In this document: positions 1-7,715 of the stretch, one piece after another
How positions within the stretch are numbered: position 1 is the first letter of the stretch
How the letters are laid out: every line of letters begins with the position of its first letter
Assembly: GCA_041746735.1 (NCBI GenBank)
Contig: JBGTGP010000017.1
Coordinates: 62,001 to 126,000, forward strand
Origin: Opimibacter sp041746735
Lineage (GTDB): Bacteria; Bacteroidota; Bacteroidia; Chitinophagales; Saprospiraceae
Reading direction: 5' to 3'
Length of the DNA: 64,000 bases
Translations under genes and position numbers: made by a program
Notes under the pieces: generated by a model
The model's input: the letters and a program-made list of their open reading frames with translations, nothing else
Told to the model about the DNA's origin: nothing
Databases searched by the model: none

Positions 1-1211
1 GCCGGAAAATATCCTGCAAAATAGGTAGTCACAATTCCAAACGTGACCCCAATGAGATAGAATTTAGGACTGTAGTTGATTGGAAAAGTTTTGATCCGGG
101 GCAATGCCGGCGTATCAAAAGGAACCTGATCAATCAACGAAGACAATAGAAATCCTGTTCCCAATCCTACCACTGAACCCACGATACCAATGCTCAAGGC
201 AATGAAGATAAAGATTCGTTTGACATCACTCCCGGAGAAACCCGTAGCCTTTAAAATGGCGATAGAATCCATTTTCTCATATATCATCATATTGAGAATG
301 TTGTAAATCCCAAAGCCGGAAACGATCAACAACGTAATGCCGACGGCGTAGGAGATGATGGAACGTACATTACTTCCCGTTTCAAACTGGGCATTGGCGG
401 TCTGGATGTCTTCTACATCCACCTGAAAAATACGGCTATACTCCCGGCCTGTTTCCGGTGCCAGATTCAGGTCTTTCAGTTTGACCTGAAGATCGGTGAT
501 ATAGGATTTTGGCTCACCTAAGAGTTTTTGGGCCGTATGAAGCGCTGTATAGTTTTGCACTTTGTCAATATCCAGCAATCCGGATTGAAAATATCCCACG
601 ACTTTCAATTGTTGTCTCTCACCTGTGACAGTCGTGACTTGTATAACATCTCCGATTTCAGCCAACATTCGTTCTGCAGCAGCCTTTCCCAGGATAATAC
701 TGTTCGGTGTCTGGATCAAAGCCATCGGGTCACCGGTCGTCACATAATCACGGAAATGGAACAACTGACTTTCCGCTTCCACATCTATACCGTTGATCAC
801 GCCTGTGATATCAATACTGCCGACGGTATAGAAGGCCTGAACGATAATCTTCGGGGCCAGGCCCAGCACCCGCTCATCCTGTAGCAGGGTTTGCCTGATT
901 TTGTCTACATTATATAGGGATGTTCGCCCTGCTCCGGGCTTGATCCTTCGAATGAAGTGATAGGATTCAGTTGTGTCCGTCGCGACCTGCACGGGTTGTA
1001 TCGCAGTCGGTTTGACTTCATTGTAAATTTTGATGTGAGGGGTGCGGTTGAGAATCAGGCCATCAAGGAGGTCGTTGAGGCCATGCATAAATCCCAACAG
1101 GGTGACAAACATCGTAATACTGAATGTAACACCTGTAGCTGCAATAAGGGTTTGCCGCCACCGGGCCATCAGCAGTGCTATGGCAACATCGCTGATCAGT
1201 TTGAAATTCAT
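1..1211 (-). CDS. ABC transporter permease, FtsX/MacB-like (partial, cut by window start)
   Basis: Inner-membrane permease subunit of an export or lipoprotein-handling ABC transporter. Reading the minus strand from the ATG at 1211 gives about 403 residues with no stop before the window edge. There is an N-terminal membrane anchor (around residues 10-35), a large periplasmic MacB-PCD-like domain, then transmembrane helices containing the family-typical stretch MMIYEKMDSIAILKATGFS. The start overlaps the stop of the upstream adaptor gene by four bases (ATGA), so the two are translationally coupled. The C-terminal helices and the expected ATPase gene would lie outside the window. The substrate cannot be told from sequence. 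LolC/E-type permeases share this fold, but coupling to an adaptor favours a MacAB-like exporter. Confidence 0.85.
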   Translation of the reverse strand, partial: MNFKLISDVAIALLMARWRQTLIAATGVTFSITMFVTLLGFMHGLNDLLDGLILNRTPHIKIYNEVKPTAIQPVQVATDTTESYHFIRRIKPGAGRTSLYNVDKIRQTLLQDERVLGLAPKIIVQAFYTVGSIDITGVINGIDVEAESQLFHFRDYVTTGDPMALIQTPNSIILGKAAAERMLAEIGDVIQVTTVTGERQQLKVVGYFQSGLLDIDKVQNYTALHTAQKLLGEPKSYITDLQVKLKDLNLAPETGREYSRIFQVDVEDIQTANAQFETGSNVRSIISYAVGITLLIVSGFGIYNILNMMIYEKMDSIAILKATGFSGSDVKRIFIFIALSIGIVGSVVGLGTGFLLSSLIDQVPFDTPALPRIKTFPINYSPKFYLIGVTFGIVTTYFAGYFP

Positions 1212-2290
1212 GGAGACGGGAGCATCAGGACGTCTTGTTCCGTCAGGCCTTCCAGAATTTCTACTTTTTGGTAGTCGCGGAGCCCGATCCGAACCTGTAT
1301 CGTATCACCATTTTCCAGGAGGACAAAATTCTCCTGAAAAAGAAATTTTCTGGGGATAGTCATTACATTCTCTTTAACCCGGATGATAATATTGGCTTCC
1401 AGCGAAAGATTAGGATACAACTGGGGAGGAGGTGTGGTGAAAGTGGCCTCTACTGTAGCCGTCTTGGTACGGGGATTAAGGATCGGGTTGATACGGGTGA
1501 TGATGGCATCAAAAACCTGGCCCTTGTAACTATCCATACTCACTTTTACCGACTGGCCTTCCTTTACAGCCGTAATATCATATTCGTCCACTTCGAGCTC
1601 CAGTATAAACAAAGAAGCGTCACCAATGACCGCCAGTGGGTTTTGAGGGCTTACCATTTCGCCAGGCTCCCGGAGTACAGAATAGACGCGACCATCCATA
1701 ATACTTCGGACCAGAAAATCACCTTCGGTATTTCGGGAGATCTCTACATTTTTCAAAGCCTGACGGGACAGCAGATCCAGTCGTCTTTTTTCATCCCGAT
1801 AGCGCAGTTGCAGGGACGCATATGCCGTCCGTGTATTTTGATAGTTCAACTGAGAACGCTCAAGGTCATTTTTAGACCCAATATTCTCAGCCCAGAGACT
1901 CTCCTGACGGATATACAATAATGAGTCATTCATCATTTTACTTCGGGCCAGTTCGATTTGGAGGAGTAATTCATCCAGTTTAACCTGATTGGCCCTCAGA
2001 TCTGTCAGTTCTGCCGCGAGCTGTGCATTTTCTCTCGTCAATCGGGATGTTTCATTCAGGATCGAAAAAAGTGGGGAACCTTTTCGTACGGTATCCCCAT
2101 CTGCAACATAAATCTGTTGCACCAGGCCGGTGACACTGGCATAGACCTGATATTGATTCTTTGCTTTGATCGTCCCGGACGCATAGACAGATTCAGTGAT
2201 CGTCTCCAGAACGGGTAGTGTGGTGATATCACCATTTTTACAGCTCTGAACCAAAGCTGAAAGGAGCAGAAGAAATGAAATCCGGTACAT
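1208..2290 (-). CDS. Periplasmic adaptor (HlyD/MacA-like membrane fusion) lipoprotein
   Basis: A 360-residue membrane fusion protein that would link the inner-membrane permease encoded just downstream to an outer-membrane channel. The N terminus is a lipoprotein-type signal ending at LVQSC. A biotinyl-lipoyl half-domain follows (SVTGLVQQIYVADGDTVRKG, about residues 50-70), then a charged alpha-helical hairpin (about 80-180), the second lipoyl half (GRVYSVLREPGEMVSPQNPL) and a beta-barrel domain. It is encoded ahead of the permease with a 4-bp overlap, so one mRNA is expected. It is a diverged member of the family. Transport direction (efflux) is inferred from the family, and the cargo is unknown. 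Confidence 0.85.
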   Translation of the reverse strand: MYRISFLLLLSALVQSCKNGDITTLPVLETITESVYASGTIKAKNQYQVYASVTGLVQQIYVADGDTVRKGSPLFSILNETSRLTRENAQLAAELTDLRANQVKLDELLLQIELARSKMMNDSLLYIRQESLWAENIGSKNDLERSQLNYQNTRTAYASLQLRYRDEKRRLDLLSRQALKNVEISRNTEGDFLVRSIMDGRVYSVLREPGEMVSPQNPLAVIGDASLFILELEVDEYDITAVKEGQSVKVSMDSYKGQVFDAIITRINPILNPRTKTATVEATFTTPPPQLYPNLSLEANIIIRVKENVMTIPRKFLFQENFVLLENGDTIQVRIGLRDYQKVEILEGLTEQDVLMLPSP

Positions 2291-2361
2291 ACATCCCGAT
2301 ATGACGGGATAAGGTTAAGCAATGTTTTTGGAACGGCAGCGGTACCGGATCAAAATTTCTT

Positions 2362-2769
2362 TCATTCCAGATGAATAATGATCTGAGCCTGTGCGCCCGT
2401 ACCTTCCAGTACGAGATCATCTCCCTCAAAGTGAAAATCATACGTTTCCGTCGGACCGTTTTTCGGCGTCAGGCTCAGGGAATTACATCCTTCATTGACT
2501 GTATATGCCCCGATAACCATTTCGGAACCGCCAATCAGAAACGTCAGGTTCAGGATATAATCTCCCTGTCCGCTGATCAGCGGTTTAAACGTCAGGTCAG
2601 CGGCAGTAAAAATTTGTCCCGGACCCAAAAGCTGGACGCCTTCTTCAGTCCATGACTGACCTTGCCAGGTACCCTCCAATCGGGTACAATTGGAAGGATC
2701 ATCGTCTTTTTTACAGGAAAAGGCCAGCAGCAGACATACACCTAGCCCCAACAAATGAATTGTTCTCAT
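2362..2769 (-). CDS. Small lipocalin-like lipoprotein
   Basis: A 135-residue predicted lipoprotein with a signal peptide ending at the lipobox LAFSC, followed by lysines and aspartates. The mature part is beta-rich. It begins LEGTWQGQSW, which matches the strand-1 GxW pattern of Bacteroidota lipocalin-like (DUF4923/lipocalin_4-type) proteins, and it alternates strands to the end. It lies about 70 bp upstream of the adaptor gene on the same strand and could share its transcript. No ligand or function can be assigned. The lipocalin call rests on the GTW motif and the length only. Confidence 0.6.
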   Translation of the reverse strand: MRTIHLLGLGVCLLLAFSCKKDDDPSNCTRLEGTWQGQSWTEEGVQLLGPGQIFTAADLTFKPLISGQGDYILNLTFLIGGSEMVIGAYTVNEGCNSLSLTPKNGPTETYDFHFEGDDLVLEGTGAQAQIIIHLE

Positions 2770-2963
2770 TGTATTGTGTTAAAATGGTTAAAAATGAAAA
2801 GGGGTGAGAACTGAAGGGAGGAGCGAGACGAATATAGGGTATTTAGTTGATTGGAGTTACTGGCTCATGGATAAAAGGGAATTGGGTAATTTGATAGGGG
2901 ATAGAAGAGGAATAAATGAAGAGGGCAAAAGCCCTGCTGGCTACAGAGTTTAATTCATTTACT

Positions 2964-2993
2964 TTTGACTCCCCGCCATTTCCCCTAACTTTG
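2964..2993 (+). promoter_or_regulatory. Bacteroidota-type promoter for lipA
   Basis: TTTG at 2964-2967, an 18-bp spacer, then TAACTTTG at 2986-2993, an exact match to the TAnnTTTG -7 box. Only four bases separate the box from the lipA ATG at 2998, so transcription would begin at or within a few bases of the start codon, predicting a leaderless or nearly leaderless mRNA. Confidence 0.6.
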
Positions 2994-2997
2994 CCGT

Positions 2998-3867
2998 ATG
3001 ATTGACCTGGACGTTTCTTCGACCCCTTCACGCAGCCGAAAACCGGACTGGCTCCGGGTCAAATTGCCCACTGGGGAGGAATACCGTAAAGTTCGTCAGC
3101 TTGTGGATACCTACAACCTCCACACCATCTGCCAGAGCGGCAATTGTCCGAATATGGGCGAGTGTTGGGGTGCAGGAACAGCCACGTTTATGATCCTGGG
3201 CAATGTGTGTACACGATCATGTTCATTTTGCGCCGTCAAAACCGGCCGTCCCAATGAGTATGATGAAGACGAACCACGTCGCGTCGCTGAAGCCATTTTC
3301 TTAATGCAGGTCAAACACGCCGTGATCACATCCGTCAACCGGGATGAACTCAAAGATCGTGGTGCAGAAATTTGGTATCAGACGGTCGTTCAGGTCAAGC
3401 AGCGCTCTCCGGATACGACCATTGAGACCCTCATCCCTGATGTCAAATCCAACTGGGATGCCCTCATCCGCATGATTGAGGGCGGGCAGGAAGTGGTCTC
3501 ACACAATATGGAGACTGTACCCCGGCTCTACAGACTGGTCCGTCCACAGGCAAAATATGAACGAAGCCTCGAACAGATCCAGCGCACCAAAGAGTTTGGA
3601 AAGCGCACCAAGTCCGGCATTATGGTTGGTCTCGGTGAAACGCAGGATGAGATGCTCCAGGCTATGGATGATCTCCGCGCGCATGGATGTGATGTACTGA
3701 CCATCGGGCAATATCTTCAGCCCACTCCGATGCACCTTGCCGTAGCTGAGTTTGTACATCCTGACACATTCGCCATGTACAAAGAGGAAGGCATGCAACG
3801 CGGATTTGCTTTTGTAGAGAGCGGACCTCTGGTGAGGTCGTCCTATCATGCAGAGCGACATCTCTGA
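2998..3867 (+). CDS. lipA: Lipoyl synthase
   Basis: Radical-SAM enzyme that inserts two sulfur atoms into octanoyl chains on lipoate-dependent subunits (pyruvate and 2-oxoglutarate dehydrogenases, GcvH). Both iron-sulfur cluster motifs are visible: the auxiliary cluster cysteines 45, 50 and 56 (CX4CX5C) and the radical-SAM cysteines 71, 75 and 78 (CX3CX2C, CTRSCSFC). The C-terminal RSSYHAE carries the serine that ligates the auxiliary cluster. At 289 residues it has the usual length. The start MIDLDV is family-typical and sits 4 bp behind a -7 box. Monocistronic by context: neighbouring recQ has its own 205-bp leader region with no recognisable element. Confidence 0.97.
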   Translation: MIDLDVSSTPSRSRKPDWLRVKLPTGEEYRKVRQLVDTYNLHTICQSGNCPNMGECWGAGTATFMILGNVCTRSCSFCAVKTGRPNEYDEDEPRRVAEAIFLMQVKHAVITSVNRDELKDRGAEIWYQTVVQVKQRSPDTTIETLIPDVKSNWDALIRMIEGGQEVVSHNMETVPRLYRLVRPQAKYERSLEQIQRTKEFGKRTKSGIMVGLGETQDEMLQAMDDLRAHGCDVLTIGQYLQPTPMHLAVAEFVHPDTFAMYKEEGMQRGFAFVESGPLVRSSYHAERHL

Positions 3868-4072
3868 TCCCTTCTGTTCGTAGATGCACGATGTTGCCCT
3901 TACCAAGTGCCTGACGATATGTCTATCGGTTGCATGATGGCACTATTCCCTCCTGGTGGCAAATTCACAGTCGAAAACCTTTGACATACCCGTTGATTGG
4001 GGAACCTCTTGCGCTGCAAACACAAAAGGATTAATTTAGACATTTGAATTTCATCACCTCACCAGGTTTACC

Positions 4073-6208
4073 ATGAAAACACAACAGCTTGAGCAAGCGT
4101 TAAAGACCTATTTTGGGTTTGACCGATTCCGGGAGCACCAGGAAGCCGTCATCCGTCATGTGATGGAGGGAAAAGATGCCCTCGTCATCATGCCGACAGG
4201 CGGAGGCAAATCTATATGCTATCAATTACCGGCCATTCTCAGTGATGGCTTTGCCTTGGTCATTTCTCCCCTGATCTCCCTGATGAATGACCAGGTACGT
4301 TCCCTGCGGGCCAATGGCATCAATGCCGGCGCACTTCATAGTGGTACCACCGGGGAAGAGCAGCGTACAATCTCGCAGGATATCGAGTCGAGGAAGCTCA
4401 AGGTTCTGTATGTGTCACCTGAACGAGCAGTGACGGCCCGTTTTATTGAGTATGTTGTGACATTACCGGTATCTCTTATCGCGATTGATGAAACACATTG
4501 TGTATCGATCTGGGGCAATGATTTTCGGCCTGAGTATGCCCAACTGCCTTCCCTGACCCGGCATTTTCCTGCAGTGCCGGTGCTGGCCCTGACGGCAACA
4601 GCAGATAAAGCTACACAGGAAGATATCCGTCATCAACTGCAATTGAAGGCTCCGGAGACCTTCCTTTCCAGTTTCGAACGTCCCAATATTTTCTTGTCGG
4701 TACGTCCCGGGATAGACAGGATCGAGCAGATCAAAGCCTTTATTCAACAACACAAAGGAGAGGCGGGTATCATCTATTGTCTGGCCCGCAAGACAACTGA
4801 ATCCATTGCCGAATCCCTACGGCGGTATGGCTTTGCTGCGGCAGCGTATCATGCAGAGATAGACAATGTGACCCGAAAGAAAGTGCAGGAGGACTTTCAG
4901 TATGACAAACTGCAGATTGTATGTGCCACTATTGCCTTTGGCATGGGCATTGACAAGCCCAATATCCGGTGGATTATCCACTATAATTTGCCCAAGAATA
5001 TTGAAAATTATTACCAGGAGATAGGCCGATCAGGCCGGGATGGCCAGCCGGCAATCGCTATGATGTTTTATAGCTTTCGGGATGTGAGCATCTATCGGGA
5101 TTTTATTGAGCAGGGAGAGGCCAATGAAGAATTCAAACGGGTTCAGTCCGAGAAACTGGAACGGATTTGGGAGTACAGCCAGGCCACAAGTTGCAGGACC
5201 AATGTGATCTTGAATTATTTCGGTGAATACCGCAACACCGGTTGCGGGCATTGTGATCTCTGTAAGCAACCCCTGCAGGGATTTGATGGAACACGGCTTA
5301 CACAAATGGCATTGTCAGCCTGCAAGCGAACACAGGAGACAGTGGGGATCAACCTGCTGATCGATGTACTGCGTGGATCTGCAAAACGCGAGATCATGGA
5401 TCGTCAACTCCATCAGGTCAAAACCTATGGAGCCGGTCGTGATGTAAGCCAACGGGATTGGTCAGACTATATCACTCAAATGATTAATCAGGGACTGCTC
5501 GAGATCGATTACGTGCGACATTCCGTATTGAAATGCACCCCGTTGAGTGACGAGGTGCTGTACGAAGGACGACAGGTGATCCTGCATCGTCAGGTGGACT
5601 TCCCGGAGGAACCGGTGGTCCGGAAGAAGCCCAAACGAGTTCGTTTTACTGAGGAGTTGCTGGGACGTCTCGAAAAGCTCGGCGCACGGCTGGCTAAAGA
5701 GGAAGGATTGCCACCCTTTGCCATATTTCCGAAAGGTACCTTACGGGAATTGGCTGAAGTTCGACCATTGACGGTAGCGGAAATGATAAAATTACAAGGT
5801 GTAGGTGCATACAAGGGGGAGAAATATGGGACCTCCTTTGTTGAGGAAATCCGGGAGTATATGAAAGACCAGAATCTGATTCGTAAGCCCAGGGGAGTTA
5901 CTTATATTGAAACCCTGGCTTTGTTTCAGCAGGGACTTTCATTGGAGGATATAGCGCAGCAGCGGAGTATAGCGGTGACCACGGTTGCGGGACACCTTGC
6001 ACGATTGTATGAAAAAGGGGAGGATCTGGATCTCAGAAAATTATTACTCAGAGATGATGTGATGATGGCCCGGCAGGCCTGGAGGGCCAGCGGTTTCAGT
6101 GAACAAATAAGTAAGGTCAAAGAGCAGGTCGGGGATAGTCTGGATTATACGCGGTTGCATTTGGCGCTTGCGATTGTCAGGAGAGAGGACCGTGCGGGAA
6201 AAGAATAG
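4073..6208 (+). CDS. recQ: ATP-dependent DNA helicase RecQ
   Basis: 3'-5' DNA helicase of recombination and replication-fork repair. In order: helicase core with Walker A MPTGGGKS (about residues 41-48), DExH box, motif VI (QEIGRSGRDGQ), the RQC zinc-binding cysteines (CRTN...CGHCDLC, about 375-400), winged helix, HRDC domain (about 540-620) and a C-terminal HTH_40-like segment (about 630-675). The 711-residue length suits full RecQ. The Walker B box reads DETH instead of DEAH, and the aromatic-rich loop reads CVSIWGNDFRPEY where E. coli RecQ has CISQWGHDFRPEY. The W, F and R are kept but Q and H are replaced. Some Bacteroidota RecQ proteins share the VWGN/IWGN variant, so this may be lineage-typical. 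Confidence 0.97.
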   Translation: MKTQQLEQALKTYFGFDRFREHQEAVIRHVMEGKDALVIMPTGGGKSICYQLPAILSDGFALVISPLISLMNDQVRSLRANGINAGALHSGTTGEEQRTISQDIESRKLKVLYVSPERAVTARFIEYVVTLPVSLIAIDETHCVSIWGNDFRPEYAQLPSLTRHFPAVPVLALTATADKATQEDIRHQLQLKAPETFLSSFERPNIFLSVRPGIDRIEQIKAFIQQHKGEAGIIYCLARKTTESIAESLRRYGFAAAAYHAEIDNVTRKKVQEDFQYDKLQIVCATIAFGMGIDKPNIRWIIHYNLPKNIENYYQEIGRSGRDGQPAIAMMFYSFRDVSIYRDFIEQGEANEEFKRVQSEKLERIWEYSQATSCRTNVILNYFGEYRNTGCGHCDLCKQPLQGFDGTRLTQMALSACKRTQETVGINLLIDVLRGSAKREIMDRQLHQVKTYGAGRDVSQRDWSDYITQMINQGLLEIDYVRHSVLKCTPLSDEVLYEGRQVILHRQVDFPEEPVVRKKPKRVRFTEELLGRLEKLGARLAKEEGLPPFAIFPKGTLRELAEVRPLTVAEMIKLQGVGAYKGEKYGTSFVEEIREYMKDQNLIRKPRGVTYIETLALFQQGLSLEDIAQQRSIAVTTVAGHLARLYEKGEDLDLRKLLLRDDVMMARQAWRASGFSEQISKVKEQVGDSLDYTRLHLALAIVRREDRAGKE

Positions 6209-6319
6209 ACGAGATGCTGCTCAGCTCATTCCTGAGGTCTGGAATTCGGCCATTCACCGGATTCTCGGAACTGGCGATGCTATGTTTTGACCCCTGTTAA
6301 CACCCGGAGAGGCGCCGTC

Positions 6320-6351
6320 TTGCATTCCCATCCCGAATTACCCTATTTTTG
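6320..6351 (+). promoter_or_regulatory. Bacteroidota-type promoter for the thioredoxin-fold gene
   Basis: TTG at 6320-6322, a 21-bp spacer, and TATTTTTG at 6344-6351 (exact TAnnTTTG). It is 21 bp upstream of the ATG at 6373, which supports that start over an in-frame ATG at 6349 lying inside the box region. Confidence 0.55.
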
Positions 6352-6372
6352 TTCTTTCAAATATTGACGGAT

Positions 6373-7551
6373 ATGCGCCTACTGAACTATTTATTGTTTG
6401 TTTTGACACTGAGTTTCTTTCGCGTTGAAGCTCAGGGGATCGAGTTTTTTCATGGTACCTGGGAAGAAGCATTGCTGAAAGCACGTGCTGAGGATAAGAT
6501 CATTTTTGTAGATGCCTATACAACCTGGTGTGGACCCTGCAAGCGCATGGCCGCTAATACCTTTCCGGATCCGGAAGTGGGGAAGTTGTTCAACCAGCAT
6601 TTTATCAGCATGAAGATCGATATGGAAAAGGAACAAGGCCTGGAGTTTCGGAAGAAATTTCCAGTGAGTTCATATCCCACTTTGTTTTTTATAGACTATG
6701 AACAGATCGTGGTGCAGAAATCCATTGGGGCCAAAAGTCCACCTGACCTCATTGCCTTGGGTGAATCTATCATCGCCAAATACGACAGAAGCACCAAATA
6801 TGAATCAGCTTATGCCGCTGGTGACCGGAGTTATGAGCTGGTCTATAACTACGTCGCAGCCCTGAATAAATCAGGAAAACCATCTGTCAAGATTGCCAAT
6901 GACTTTCTTGCCGACCAGAAAGATGTGACGACCCCTGAGAATCTGAAGTTTATTCTGGAGGCGGCCTCTCAAGTGGATTGTCAGTGCTTTGATTTATTTG
7001 AGAAGTATAAAACGGCTATCTCAAAAGTTGTGGACGCCACGACTATACAGGAAAAGGTCCGGCGGGCATGCTACAATACAGCTAAACGGGCGATTGAATT
7101 TGAAAGTCCTGATCTTATACAACTGGCCGCTGAAGCTATGAAACGGCACATTCCTGCTGAAGCAGATTTCTTTCTTTCCGAAAGTGAGATCAAGTATGCG
7201 CTGGCTTTGCACGATACAGAGCGAATTCCGGAAATGGTACGTCAGCACCTGAAAAAGCATATTAAAAGTGATCCGGTGGCCCAGCATCAACTGGCCCAGG
7301 ATCTTGACAAATATGTGGGAGATCACGCTGAATCCATTGACGTGGCCATTACACTTTCCGCCCGTGCTGCGAAGGAAAAGAATCCCAAGTTTGTCTTTAC
7401 GTATGCTCATTTGGTCTATAAGTATCGGGGCAAAACAGAAGCCCTGCAAATACTGGAAGAGGCATTAAAGGGGTATAATGAGGAAGCCGAAAAAAACAAT
7501 AAGGACTACAACAATCTGAAAGGATTGCGCAATAAGATTCAGCACTCCTGA
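6373..7551 (+). CDS. Secreted thioredoxin-fold protein with long alpha-helical C terminus
   Basis: A 392-residue protein with a signal peptide (MRLLNYLLFVLTLSFFRVEA) followed by a thioredoxin_7-type domain with the redox motif WCGPC and the cis-proline segment SSYPTLFFID (about residues 25-130). The remaining 260 residues are helical and resemble TPR-like repeats (for instance ALALHDTERIPEMVRQHLKK), with a CQC pair near the middle. It probably acts in the periplasm as a thiol oxidoreductase or chaperone. The in-frame ATG at 6349 is rejected because it precedes a good signal peptide and overlaps the promoter -7 box. The partner is unknown. Confidence 0.85.
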   Translation: MRLLNYLLFVLTLSFFRVEAQGIEFFHGTWEEALLKARAEDKIIFVDAYTTWCGPCKRMAANTFPDPEVGKLFNQHFISMKIDMEKEQGLEFRKKFPVSSYPTLFFIDYEQIVVQKSIGAKSPPDLIALGESIIAKYDRSTKYESAYAAGDRSYELVYNYVAALNKSGKPSVKIANDFLADQKDVTTPENLKFILEAASQVDCQCFDLFEKYKTAISKVVDATTIQEKVRRACYNTAKRAIEFESPDLIQLAAEAMKRHIPAEADFFLSESEIKYALALHDTERIPEMVRQHLKKHIKSDPVAQHQLAQDLDKYVGDHAESIDVAITLSARAAKEKNPKFVFTYAHLVYKYRGKTEALQILEEALKGYNEEAEKNNKDYNNLKGLRNKIQHS

Positions 7552-7683
7552 TGTGCTGATCGAGATGAGGAGCTCATAGGGTGGGATTGATGTTAGGTCA
7601 TGCCAGTGTAGTTGCTCATATACGGTTGCCCCTCGACAAAAACCATCATATTGGACTAAAATGTAATGTTTCGACCACTGTCG

Positions 7684-7691
7684 TATCTTTG
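7684..7691 (+). promoter_or_regulatory. -7 promoter box ahead of parC
   Basis: TATCTTTG, exact match to TAnnTTTG, 24 bp upstream of the parC ATG. No convincing TTG lies at the expected upstream distance, so the call rests on the -7 box alone. Confidence 0.4.
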
Positions 7692-7715
7692 ATGAATAGT
7701 CCTGTTTAAAATCGT

